From assembly GCA_001794055.1 (NCBI GenBank), contig MGJB01000006.1, forward strand, positions 1-64,000: DNA of 64,000 nt. Direction: 5' to 3'. The notes under the pieces were generated by a model. That model was not told where the DNA came from and did no database searches. It saw only the letters and a list, made by a program, of their open reading frames with translations. Position numbers and translations under genes: made by a program. Source of the DNA: Candidatus Yanofskybacteria bacterium RIFCSPHIGHO2_01_FULL_41_26. GTDB taxonomy: Bacteria > Patescibacteria > Paceibacteria > 2-02-FULL-40-12 > GWA2-44-9. Below are positions 16,893 to 24,635 of this stretch, one piece after another. Every line of letters begins with the position of its first letter. Within the stretch, counting starts at the first letter, position 1.

Positions 16893-16906
16893 AAATTGGG
16901 TCTTTT
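16883..16906 (+). terminator. Intrinsic terminator of the prolyl-aminopeptidase gene
   Basis: An 8-bp stem (gacccaat / attgggtc, AAAA loop) overlaps the stop codon and is followed by TTTTGTTT. Confidence 0.8.
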
Positions 16907-16910
16907 GTTT

Positions 16911-17927
16911 CTACAACGAGTAAACAATCCTCCCATTCTCGAAAACGTGGAAAGAGTCGTTCTCTTCGGAAACCGTGAACACGGTCGTCCCTTTAAAAAT
17001 ATAAGAAGCAGTAATTGCCGATAAGTGACGTGAATGAACTTTGCCCTTAAAGCCAAACTGCTGGGAAAGATCTTTAAACTTGCCGGGATGGATTTTGTTG
17101 GCAATAACTTTCGGACGTAAGCCTTCAATAATAATCCCCGAATCCAGAATTTTACCGTTTTTATCAATTAAAATTGCCCCGTCGAAATCCAAGGTGGATT
17201 CAACTTTATAATGCTTGCCCTCTTTAACAAGATCCTTCAGATTAACATGATGCTTTTTATAAATATCCTGATTGCTGTCGGGAACATCCGTAAAACTATT
17301 CCACTTGTCGTGCCAGCCCAAAATAACAAACAAGCCGAAAGCCCGACGACGGTTCATGACACTTAAAATAATCCCGCTCAATGTAAGTTTAGTGTTTAAG
17401 GATGCGTGAGTTTTGGACTTTTTAAGCGCCTGTCTGATTCTGGCAACGGTTTTATTTATATCAATCTGTTTAACCCTATTCAAACTTCTGATATAGTTCG
17501 CCAAAAGCCATGAACTGTACTGGAAATTACCACCATGGCCCGCATGAAAAATTATTTTACAGCCTATTTTTTTGCACATTTCTGATTCGGGAACATCTTT
17601 AATTTTTAAATTTCCTCCTTTAACAAAAATGTCCGGCTTAATTCTAAAAAGCTCGGCAGAAACACTCATGTCTTTAGGATTTACTAAATGCCTGCTAATA
17701 ACTACCTCGTCAACCCCTTTAATGGCTTCCAGTATTTCCTTGCGTTCATTTTGGTGCATAAAAACATGGGTTTTTTTATTTCGTAGCCAATTATCATTAT
17801 TTAAAATAATCACAAGCTTGTCGCCAAGTTTTTTAGCTTCTTTAATCAATCTAATATGACCAATATGAATTGGGTCAAAAGCACCGGAAACAACGACTAT
17901 AATTGGTTTTTTATTTCTATTTCCCAT
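16911..17927 (-). CDS. Nucleotidyltransferase fused to a diadenylate cyclase-like (DisA_N) domain
   Basis: A 338-residue fusion. Residues about 7-135 form a cytidylyltransferase-like domain with GAFDPIHIGH (HxGH class), HQNERKEILEAIKGVDEV and KPDIFVKGGN, similar to HldE/TagD-type enzymes. Residues about 165-338 match the DAC domain that makes cyclic di-AMP: DFDGAILID (the DGA motif, 249-251), GIIIEGL, KVHSRHLSAITAS (equivalent to GTRHRAA, RH at 300-301) and FTVSEEND. Two departures from the canonical motif are Ser for Thr and Leu for the second Arg, so activity or nucleotide choice may differ. The start at 17927 is preferred over an ATG ten codons upstream; neither has a ribosome site. I know of no standard family with this domain order. 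Confidence 0.85.
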   Translation of the reverse strand: MGNRNKKPIIVVVSGAFDPIHIGHIRLIKEAKKLGDKLVIILNNDNWLRNKKTHVFMHQNERKEILEAIKGVDEVVISRHLVNPKDMSVSAELFRIKPDIFVKGGNLKIKDVPESEMCKKIGCKIIFHAGHGGNFQYSSWLLANYIRSLNRVKQIDINKTVARIRQALKKSKTHASLNTKLTLSGIILSVMNRRRAFGLFVILGWHDKWNSFTDVPDSNQDIYKKHHVNLKDLVKEGKHYKVESTLDFDGAILIDKNGKILDSGIIIEGLRPKVIANKIHPGKFKDLSQQFGFKGKVHSRHLSAITASYIFKGTTVFTVSEENDSFHVFENGRIVYSL

Positions 17928-17965
17928 GACACTTCTACACTTTATTGACTGTCCCATACGAGCCC

Positions 17966-17995
17966 TTGACAGAACTATACATAATATGATATACT
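17966..17995 (+). promoter_or_regulatory. Strong promoter of the small RNA
   Basis: Consensus TTGACA (17966-17971), 18-base spacer, TATACT (17990-17995). No plus-strand gene follows; the predicted start near 18002 begins a two-hairpin RNA. Confidence 0.8.
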
Positions 17996-18001
17996 TATGC
18001 T

Positions 18002-18082
18002 GTGCAGAGGTGGTTAGACTCCATCCTCATGGCCCGCCGGGAAGGTGACCATTCGCAGGTCACTACCAACCCGGCGGTTTTT
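18002..18082 (+). ncRNA. Unassigned small RNA with two hairpins
   Basis: A transcript of about 80 bases is predicted between a consensus promoter and a T-run. Hairpin 1 (18007-18028) pairs GAGG-TGG with CCA-T-CCTC around TTAGACT. Hairpin 2 (18034-18077) has an 8-bp base CCGCCGGG/CCCGGCGG, an AA/AA internal loop and an upper GGTGACC stem with ATTCGCA loop, followed by TTTTTCTTT, so it doubles as terminator. The SRP RNA signature (GGAAG next to AGCAG) and 6S or tmRNA features are absent. It points toward the 3' end of secA on the opposite strand and stops eight bases short of it. Function unknown. Confidence 0.7.
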
Positions 18083-18089
18083 CTTTGTC

Positions 18090-20783
18090 TCACGCCCCGT
18101 GACACCTTTTAAACTTTTTACCTGACCCGCACCAACAGGGGTCATTCCTGCCAATGTTTTGACCTTTTTCCCGATGAGTTGGTTCATTGATTACTGGCTG
18201 GTGAGCATGGCCAGCTGAATCACCGATAATATCTAGGCGCTTCTCTTCTAATTTAGCAATCTTCGGCTGTTCCACAAAACTCACTTTAAATATAAGATTT
18301 GCCACTTGAGCTCCGATGGACACCATCAATTGGTTATACATGTTTTGTCCTTCTATTTTATATTCAACCAAGGGATCTCTTTGGCCGTAAGCTCTTAAGC
18401 GTACCGAATCACGCAAATATTCCATCGCTTCAATGTGGTCCATCCATAGTTCGTCAATCGTGCGAAGCAAGACTAGCTTCTCTAAGCGCCTCATCCGCCA
18501 GCCGACGGATTCAGCACCCATGTCTTTTTCTCTTGCTTCATATAATTCCTCGGCTTTTTTGACAATGAATTCGGTTAATTTTTCCTTATTTCCAGCTTTG
18601 GCAACTTCAACTAATTGAACATTGATTTCGTCGTCAACAGGCAATAACGCTTTCAATGATTCCCCTATTTCTTCTATATTCCATTTGTAATCTTGCCCTT
18701 GAGTGTGAAAGTTTACCAGATTCATAATCTGGGTCCGCAAATAATCCAAAACAATTTTTTTGGCGCTTTCAGATAACACAACTTCCTTTCTTAGACGATA
18801 CACCGCCTCCCGGTGCTTATTCATCACATCATCATATTCCAAAACATATTTTCTGATGTCAAAATTGTGGCCTTCGATGCGAGACTGGGCTTGAGCAATG
18901 GCACTTGAGACAAATCTGTTTTCAATAACATCATCTTCGCCAACTCCAAGTCTGTCCATCAGGTTTTTTAATTTGTCGCCTCCAAAAACTCGGACAAGTT
19001 CATCTTCCACCGAAACAAAAAATCTTGAAGAGCCGGGGTCGCCCTGTCTTCCAGCGCGTCCCCGCAACTGATCGTCTATTCTTCTTGCCTCGTGGCGTTC
19101 GGTACCGATAACATGAAGTCCACCCATGTCTCGAGCCCTTCGAGCATTCTCAGGGTTAGGTGGATTGCCACCTAAAATAATGTCTACGCCTCTGCCGGCC
19201 ATGTTGGTAGCTACAGTTACCCCTCCCGGCCTGCCGGCTTGAGCATGCATTTCAGCTTCTTTCTCGTGTTGTTTGGCATTTAAAACATTGTGAGGGATCC
19301 CTTCTTTTTCAAGCATCAAGGAAAGCATCTCATTTTTTTCAATTGAAACCGTGCCAACAAGAACCGGCTGGCCTTTTTCATGCAGTTCTTTTATTTCTCT
19401 GACGATTGCTCTTAACTTTCCGGCTTCTGTTTTGTAAATCCTGTCTGGCATATCTTTTCTTATCATCGGTTTGTTGGTCGGAATAACAGTGGAGTCTAGT
19501 TTATACACCTTATGAAATTCCTCTGCGGATGATTGGGCGGTTCCGGTCATGCCGGCAAGTTTTTTATACAAACGAAAATAGTTCTGGAAAGTAATAGTTG
19601 CTAATGTCTTGGATTCTTTTTCTATTTTTACACCCTCTTTAGCCTCAACGGCCTGGTGCAAGCCTTCCGACCATCTCCGGCCGGGCATTAAGCGTCCCGT
19701 AAACTCATCAACAATTATCACCTCTCCGTTCTTAACTACATAATCCCGGTCACGTTTAAATAAGATCTGGGCTTTCAATGCCTGTTCCATGTGATGAACA
19801 TGTCTTGTGCCACCCTCATCATATATATTGGTAAGGCCTAACGCCTTTTCTACTTTTTCTATTCCGCTTTCGGTTATCGAAACCGCTTTTAATTTTTCGT
19901 CGACATTGTAGTCCTCATTTTCTTTAAGGTGCGGGACAATTTTGGAAAATGTTTCATATAATTTTCCGGAATCCTCATCCGGCGCGGAAATAATCAAAGG
20001 TGTTCTGGCCTCATCTATTAAAATAGAATCAACCTCGTCCACGATTGCGAAATTGTGGCCTTTAGCCTGGGCCATTTGTAACTCTTCATACGCCATATTG
20101 TCGCGGAGATAATCAAAACCGTACTCATTGTTGGTGCCGTAAGTAATGTCGGCTAAATAAGCTTCTCTTCTCGTAACGGGTTTTAAAAATTCATGGACAA
20201 CATGAAATGACCCGGTTAGGTCTCGTGTTTCATCTAGCACCGTGCCCTCCGAAGCTTTAGCGAAGGACGGGTCATATAAATAGCTCGACTCATGATTTAT
20301 GCAACCCGTAGTCAGACCAAGAGCGTTATAAATTTGGCCCATCCAAACTGCATCTCGTCTTGATAAATAGTCATTAACAGTAACAACATGAACGCCTCCA
20401 CCAGAACGGGCGGATGGCGAATCCGGTAAGGCATTTAAATAAACGGCTAAAGTAGCAACCAGTGTTTTGCCCTCTCCGGTTTTCATTTCGGCGATATTCC
20501 CTCGGTGAAGCGTTATCCCGCCCATCAACTGAACATCAAAATGCCTTTGACCTAAAGTACGCTTTGAAGCTTCCCTTACCGCAGCAAATGCCTCGGGCAG
20601 AATATCATCCAAGGACCATCCTTGGGTTAACAAATTTTTGAATTCGGCGGTCTTTTCTTTTAGTTCAGAATCAGAAAGTTTCTCGTAATCCTTTTCGAGT
20701 TCGTTTATGCGGTCAACTATCGGTTGCAGTGATTTAATATAACGGGCATTCGCGTCCCCGAATATCTTAGATAATATCGCCAT
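18090..20783 (-). CDS. secA: Preprotein translocase ATPase SecA
   Basis: SecA, 897 residues, the cytoplasmic motor that drives preproteins through SecYEG. Visible landmarks are MKTGEGKTLVATL (Walker A), VDEVDSILIDEARTPLI (Walker B region), ADITYGTNNEYGFDYLRDN, TGTAQSSAEEF, the helicase motif IGTERHEARRIDDQLRGRAGRQGD split over its conserved block, and the C-terminal zinc-binding GRNDPCWCGSGKK...CHG. Before ITYGTNNE there is an insertion of roughly 45 residues, normal for SecA of several phyla, but inside it lies PSFAKASEG, encoded by an imperfect palindrome that looks like an in-frame repeat insertion. An extended -10 (TGC-TAAAAT) just upstream suggests a leaderless message. Confidence 0.98.
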   Translation of the reverse strand: MAILSKIFGDANARYIKSLQPIVDRINELEKDYEKLSDSELKEKTAEFKNLLTQGWSLDDILPEAFAAVREASKRTLGQRHFDVQLMGGITLHRGNIAEMKTGEGKTLVATLAVYLNALPDSPSARSGGGVHVVTVNDYLSRRDAVWMGQIYNALGLTTGCINHESSYLYDPSFAKASEGTVLDETRDLTGSFHVVHEFLKPVTRREAYLADITYGTNNEYGFDYLRDNMAYEELQMAQAKGHNFAIVDEVDSILIDEARTPLIISAPDEDSGKLYETFSKIVPHLKENEDYNVDEKLKAVSITESGIEKVEKALGLTNIYDEGGTRHVHHMEQALKAQILFKRDRDYVVKNGEVIIVDEFTGRLMPGRRWSEGLHQAVEAKEGVKIEKESKTLATITFQNYFRLYKKLAGMTGTAQSSAEEFHKVYKLDSTVIPTNKPMIRKDMPDRIYKTEAGKLRAIVREIKELHEKGQPVLVGTVSIEKNEMLSLMLEKEGIPHNVLNAKQHEKEAEMHAQAGRPGGVTVATNMAGRGVDIILGGNPPNPENARRARDMGGLHVIGTERHEARRIDDQLRGRAGRQGDPGSSRFFVSVEDELVRVFGGDKLKNLMDRLGVGEDDVIENRFVSSAIAQAQSRIEGHNFDIRKYVLEYDDVMNKHREAVYRLRKEVVLSESAKKIVLDYLRTQIMNLVNFHTQGQDYKWNIEEIGESLKALLPVDDEINVQLVEVAKAGNKEKLTEFIVKKAEELYEAREKDMGAESVGWRMRRLEKLVLLRTIDELWMDHIEAMEYLRDSVRLRAYGQRDPLVEYKIEGQNMYNQLMVSIGAQVANLIFKVSFVEQPKIAKLEEKRLDIIGDSAGHAHQPVINEPTHREKGQNIGRNDPCWCGSGKKFKRCHGA
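20245..20270 (-). repeat. In-frame palindromic insert in secA (PSFAKASEG)
   Basis: Twenty-six bases reading CCGTCCTTCGCTAAAGC then TTCGGAGGG on the minus strand form an imperfect palindrome and encode PSFAKASEG within the variable insertion of SecA. From memory, FAKASEG/FAKASED strings recur in unrelated CPR proteins, which suggests a dispersed repeat that can enter genes in frame. Confidence 0.6.
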
Positions 20784-20888
20784 CGTCCCGCTATTTTAGC
20801 ATGGTTTTACTGAAAAATAAAGAACTGGCCAAATAAGGTTTAATCTGCTAAAGTATTCAACAGATCATTAACAAATTTGGAGTAATTC

Positions 20889-21227
20889 ATGCGAAAGAGG
20901 TTTCGTTTTACTATTATTTTTACTTCGGTGCCTATCATTTTGATAATTTGTACCTTTATACATTATGATGGCCTCTTACCACATATGGATATTGGAAACT
21001 ATCATTCTCAAGTTCCAGTTTTTATATTTTGGTTATGGCCAATAGGGTTTGTGGAAAATATGAATAGAATGATCACCTTACACGGATTATGGCCTGGGCT
21101 ATGGTATGCTTCCTGCGACTTGATGGCTTGGGTTAACTGGTGGTTCAGGCTTTCTATAATATTAGAATTTTTTCTTTTGGGTTATGTGATTGATCACATT
21201 CGTTTTCGTTTTAAAAAAACCGAGTAA
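20889..21227 (+). CDS. Small membrane protein, 112 aa
   Basis: A short hydrophobic protein with a basic start (MRKRFRF), a first membrane helix at residues about 8-24, a second hydrophobic stretch near 42-56 (VPVFIFWLWPIGFV), a Trp-rich loop and a last helix near 87-100 followed by HIRFRFKK. I recognise no family. GGAG lies eight bases before the ATG and a bidirectional terminator overlaps the stop, so it is a real stand-alone gene, divergent from secA. Function unknown. Confidence 0.75.
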   Translation: MRKRFRFTIIFTSVPIILIICTFIHYDGLLPHMDIGNYHSQVPVFIFWLWPIGFVENMNRMITLHGLWPGLWYASCDLMAWVNWWFRLSIILEFFLLGYVIDHIRFRFKKTE

Positions 21228-21240
21228 TAACTCGGTTTTT
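21215..21240. terminator. Bidirectional terminator between the 112-aa gene and hpf
   Basis: A 10-bp stem (aaaaaccgag / ctcggttttt) with A-run and T-run on either side can end transcription from both converging genes. Confidence 0.85.
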
Positions 21241-21259
21241 AATTCATAAATTTATGTTT

Positions 21260-21586
21260 TTATTCCTTGGCCTGCCTTTCCAAATCCATTCTTTTTTCTT
21301 TGAACTTTTTTATTTGTGTTTGGAGTTCGTCTTTGACATCAACGATGGCGTTGCGTAGATCCTCATGAGTACCTGTTGCTCTCAACAATTTTCCACCAAG
21401 GGTTAAATTAACTTCAGCGGAAAAAATATCTCCCGAACGGTGATGTTCGGATGGCTTTCCTATCTCAACTCTCGCCTGTCCATCGCTATTTCCAATCAAA
21501 TGATCCAATCCGCCAATTTTTTCTTCTATAAAAATCCTCAATGGCTCATCTAAAGAAATGTTTTTAGTTGAAATATTTATTCTCAT
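21260..21586 (-). CDS. hpf: Short ribosome hibernation factor HPF/RaiA family
   Basis: A 108-residue protein of the sigma-54-modulation/RaiA family that binds idle 30S subunits and keeps ribosomes inactive during starvation. It has the family layout: MRINISTKNISLDEPLRIFI, EEKIGGLDHLI, then ARVEIGKP..H, FSAEVNLTLGGKLLRATG, and DLRNAIVDVKDELQTQIKK ending in basic residues. The length matches short HPF or YfiA, without the dimerising C-terminal domain of long HPF. The promoter (TTGATT, 17 bases, TATAAT) puts the transcript start on the ATG, so the mRNA is probably leaderless. Confidence 0.93.
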   Translation of the reverse strand: MRINISTKNISLDEPLRIFIEEKIGGLDHLIGNSDGQARVEIGKPSEHHRSGDIFSAEVNLTLGGKLLRATGTHEDLRNAIVDVKDELQTQIKKFKEKRMDLERQAKE

Positions 21587-21593
21587 AATAAAA

Positions 21594-21622
21594 ATTATAC
21601 AATTAACTATTTCTTAAATCAA
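21594..21622 (-). promoter_or_regulatory. Promoter of hpf
   Basis: TTGATT (21617-21622), 17-base spacer, perfect TATAAT (21594-21599) on the minus strand; predicted start about one base before the ATG. Confidence 0.8.
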
Positions 21623-21639
21623 CTTATGCACAAAATTTC

Positions 21640-21668
21640 TTGTGAAGAATTGTTTTAAAGCGTAAATT
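21640..21668 (+). promoter_or_regulatory. Promoter of the PurD-like gene
   Basis: TTGTGA (21640-21645), 17-base spacer, TAAATT (21663-21668). The start would fall on or next to the ATG at 21676, again leaderless. Weaker match than the divergent hpf promoter. Confidence 0.45.
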
Positions 21669-21675
21669 TAAATTA

Positions 21676-23016
21676 ATGGCAAACGGAAACGGAAATCATA
21701 CTGAAATAAAAAAATATAAATTTCTTTTTGTTTCATGGGAAGCCCTCTCTGGAGATTTGGCATGGAAAATTAAAAACGAAGGCCACGAAGTTAAGTGCTA
21801 TATAAAAAATGTAACCGATGAGTATGACGGGATTTTAGAAAAAGTTCCGGAATGGGAATCTTTAACCGATTGGGCCGATGTTATTATTTTTGATGATACG
21901 GGATTCGGCAAAGAAGCCGACCAACTCCGCAAAAAAGGGAAGGCTGTTATCGGAGGAAGTATTTACACGGATAAATTGGAGATGGACCGAGAATTTGGAC
22001 AAGCTGAAATGAAAAGACTTGGTATGCTTACTCTGCCGTCTTGGGATTTTGATGATTATGACAAAGCTTTGGAATTTTTAAAAGAAAACCCCGGCCGATA
22101 TGTCTATAAACCATCCGGAAAAGTTTCAAGCGAATGGAGAGGGTTTCTTCTTCTTGGAAAAGAAGAAGACGGTAAAGATGTGTATGAAGCCATAGAATCA
22201 AATAAAAAAGTTCTGGCAAAAAACATCAAACACTTTCAACTACAAAAACATGTTTCCGGCGTTGAAGTCGGCGCATCTGCATTTTTTAACGGAGAAAAAT
22301 TTATAACTCCAACACTTATCGCGTTCGAACACAAAAGATTGTTTCCAGGAGAGATAGGTCCCTTAACCGGAGAAATGGGCACATCAATGTTCTGGTGCGA
22401 ACCAAATGTTTTATTTAAAGAAACAACCGGAAAAATGGAAGAAGATCTGCGCAAAGCCGGCTATGTCGGCTATATAGATATCAACTGCATAGTTAATGGG
22501 CGAGGAATATATCCTTTGGAATTTACTTCCCGTTTCGGCTATCCGACAATATCAATCCAACAAGAAGGAATTCTATCTGAATGGGGTGAATTTTTCTATG
22601 CCATTGCCAATCACCAAAATTATCAGCTAAGAACAAAGCGCGGATTCCAAATCGGAGTCGTAATAGTCGTACCGCCGTTTCCGTTTGAAGACCCGTCCGA
22701 AGTTGAGCTATATAGAGAATTGTCCATACTTTTCAAAAAACCTAATCTTGAAGGGGTACATCTTGGCGACGTAAAAATAACAGATGGAGTTTGGCGAACC
22801 GCCGGAGGAGCCAGTTATCATCTTGTGATTACCGGTTCTGGTACCACCATGGAAGAAGCCAGAAAACAGGCCTACACCAGAATTGAAAACATCATGCTCG
22901 TAAACATGATTTACCGAACCGATATCGGAGCGACGTGGTCTGATGACAGCGACCGATTAAGAACTTGGGGATATTTAGACCAAGTTCTGTGGCCACAGGG
23001 GAGCAAGATTAAATAG
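21676..23016 (+). CDS. PurD-like ATP-grasp ligase
   Basis: A 446-residue ATP-grasp protein resembling phosphoribosylamine-glycine ligase (PurD). After an N-terminal Rossmann-like part (FLFVSWEALSGDLAWKIKNEGHEV, ADVIIFDDTGFGK) come the ATP-grasp features RYVYKPSGK, LQKHVSGVEVGASAFFNG, GTSMFW and YIDINCIVNGRGIYPLEFTSRFGYP. The N-domain keeps only loose similarity to PurD and no other purine gene is nearby, so a different amide- or peptide-forming reaction is possible. It converges with and overlaps by eight bases the peptidase-like gene at 23009. The fold is sure, the reaction is not. Confidence 0.85.
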   Translation: MANGNGNHTEIKKYKFLFVSWEALSGDLAWKIKNEGHEVKCYIKNVTDEYDGILEKVPEWESLTDWADVIIFDDTGFGKEADQLRKKGKAVIGGSIYTDKLEMDREFGQAEMKRLGMLTLPSWDFDDYDKALEFLKENPGRYVYKPSGKVSSEWRGFLLLGKEEDGKDVYEAIESNKKVLAKNIKHFQLQKHVSGVEVGASAFFNGEKFITPTLIAFEHKRLFPGEIGPLTGEMGTSMFWCEPNVLFKETTGKMEEDLRKAGYVGYIDINCIVNGRGIYPLEFTSRFGYPTISIQQEGILSEWGEFFYAIANHQNYQLRTKRGFQIGVVIVVPPFPFEDPSEVELYRELSILFKKPNLEGVHLGDVKITDGVWRTAGGASYHLVITGSGTTMEEARKQAYTRIENIMLVNMIYRTDIGATWSDDSDRLRTWGYLDQVLWPQGSKIK

Positions 23017-23671
23017 TTACATGTTCAACACGACTGATAAGTTCGTGGATTTTTGCGTCAAGAATAGAAAAGCCGAAATGTTTCTGAAAAACTTTGCTCA
23101 AATCTTCCCTAAGATGCTTTGTGTTAGAAACTGATACAAATTCCTGGATAGTTTCCGGCTCTATGAGCACATAGGCATTTGTCTCGTCAGCAAACACATC
23201 TTGGTGGTAACCCATCTTTTTTAATCCAAAAGAAACTTCTTTGACGGAGTTGTCTGCAAGACATGCTTTTACCTCATCACGATAAAAATAATTAACATGA
23301 AATGCTCCGTGAACAAATTCATGCTTAACGGTTTCTTTAAAATACTCGGCATTCGGAGTCACGCCGATAATATATGAATTAGCATCGGCTTTTTCGCACA
23401 GTTTAAGCAAGTTGGTTTCCTTGGATGTAAGGGGGTCAAATTGCCCGTTTCGAAACGGCTCAAGAACAGAGGCTGGCATATTAAAACCATACCAATCGCG
23501 AGTGTATGTGAAGGCCTTATACTTCTGAGTGTACCAATGGACAAATTCATCAACAGAGAAGGTTTTTCCCTTGAATTCAGGAGACTCATAATACTCCTGA
23601 AAACGCATAAACATTTGAGCTAAATCTTGACGGCTTTTGGATTCTACTAGATAAATTTCAGGCCGTTTCAT
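23009..23671 (-). CDS. Putative zinc metallopeptidase (HEFVH)
   Basis: A 220-residue soluble protein with HEFVH at residues 117-121 in KETVKHEFVHGAFHVNYF, a HExxH zincin motif with further His residues that may be ligands. No signal peptide or membrane helix is seen. I do not recognise a named family. An acidic residue for the third ligand could come from the downstream segment FADETNAYVLIE. The 3' end overlaps the convergent PurD-like gene by eight bases. A peptidase role is inferred from the motif only. Confidence 0.7.
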   Translation of the reverse strand: MKRPEIYLVESKSRQDLAQMFMRFQEYYESPEFKGKTFSVDEFVHWYTQKYKAFTYTRDWYGFNMPASVLEPFRNGQFDPLTSKETNLLKLCEKADANSYIIGVTPNAEYFKETVKHEFVHGAFHVNYFYRDEVKACLADNSVKEVSFGLKKMGYHQDVFADETNAYVLIEPETIQEFVSVSNTKHLREDLSKVFQKHFGFSILDAKIHELISRVEHVTI

Positions 23672-23725
23672 GAGGCCATCTTGGCAGAATAAAAACCGAT
23701 TGCAAGTCTTGACAAAACTAATTAA

Positions 23726-24634
23726 CTATTTATTATTTTTAATGCAGAACGTATCGGTCTTTCTTTCAATCACGGGATTAAATTGCATTTTAAATTTTAA
23801 TCCCCCATCTTCGTCACCCTGCATATCTAACTCTTTATAACCGGCATTTTTTATCCACTCCAAATCTTCCAGCCATAAAATTAAACCGAGGTCGTTTATG
23901 GAATAATTATTAATACCGATAACCCCCGCGAATCTGCCGGAAGAATTTACAACTTCATATCCAGCATTAAATCCTACTGGTACGCCACCGGCCACCAAAA
24001 CCCGAGCCGTTAAAAATCCCCTGAAATTATTGTCTATTGCTTTATGATATTTTAGATCATAAACATCTTCTTTTTGTTTTTGTAAGGCAACATTTTTCCA
24101 TTCGTCAACAATGGCGTGCAATAATTTTTTATCTACTTCATCAGTCTTAACTACCTCTACTTTATGTTCACGATAAAATTTATTTCTTGCATTTCGAATA
24201 TCCTTAAAATGGCTGCCGGGTAAATTGGGATCATATTTTAACATGTTCAAAACAGGCCATTGAAGCGAATAATATACATCATTTAACTTTAAATTCTGAT
24301 TTTTTTTAAGCTCCGGATAAATTTTGTCAGAAATATCATCGCACCATAGGGCCTCAATGTTTTTATCCTTAAATATCTCCAAAGCAAACTCCCCTATTGT
24401 TTCCGCCATATCCTTTTCCGGAGAAACCGGGTCAGACCAAATTCTCCATTCTTTTTTTGAATGATGGGCTAAAAGACCGATGCCATCAGACCACTCTACA
24501 AAAACTGGTAAACTATCAGGGTCAATTGCACTACAAGCCCACCAATCCAAATTGTGATCGGAAGTATGGCCAAATTTATTTATACAAGCCTGAATCCTAT
24601 CGCGTTCATCTTCTATATTTTCATAAAGTTTCAT
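23726..24634 (-). CDS. GNAT-fold protein of the DUF2156/LPG-synthase C-terminal type
   Basis: A 302-residue cytoplasmic protein. FKDIRNARNKFYREHKVEVV and the later GGVPVGFNAGYEVVNSSGRFAGVIGINNYSINDLGLILWLEDLEW resemble the tandem GNAT fold of DUF2156 proteins, whose best known members transfer aminoacyl groups from tRNA to lipids (MprF C-terminal domain). No membrane domain is attached. It begins one base after the stop of a secreted metallopeptidase gene, so the two are co-transcribed. A surface- or lipid-modifying transferase is plausible; the substrate is unknown. Confidence 0.7.
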   Translation of the reverse strand: MKLYENIEDERDRIQACINKFGHTSDHNLDWWACSAIDPDSLPVFVEWSDGIGLLAHHSKKEWRIWSDPVSPEKDMAETIGEFALEIFKDKNIEALWCDDISDKIYPELKKNQNLKLNDVYYSLQWPVLNMLKYDPNLPGSHFKDIRNARNKFYREHKVEVVKTDEVDKKLLHAIVDEWKNVALQKQKEDVYDLKYHKAIDNNFRGFLTARVLVAGGVPVGFNAGYEVVNSSGRFAGVIGINNYSINDLGLILWLEDLEWIKNAGYKELDMQGDEDGGLKFKMQFNPVIERKTDTFCIKNNK

Positions 24635-24635
24635 A

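Noticed and set aside
18002..18082. SRP (4.5S) RNA
   Set aside because: The conserved GGAAG and AGCAG loop pair of SRP domain IV is not present.
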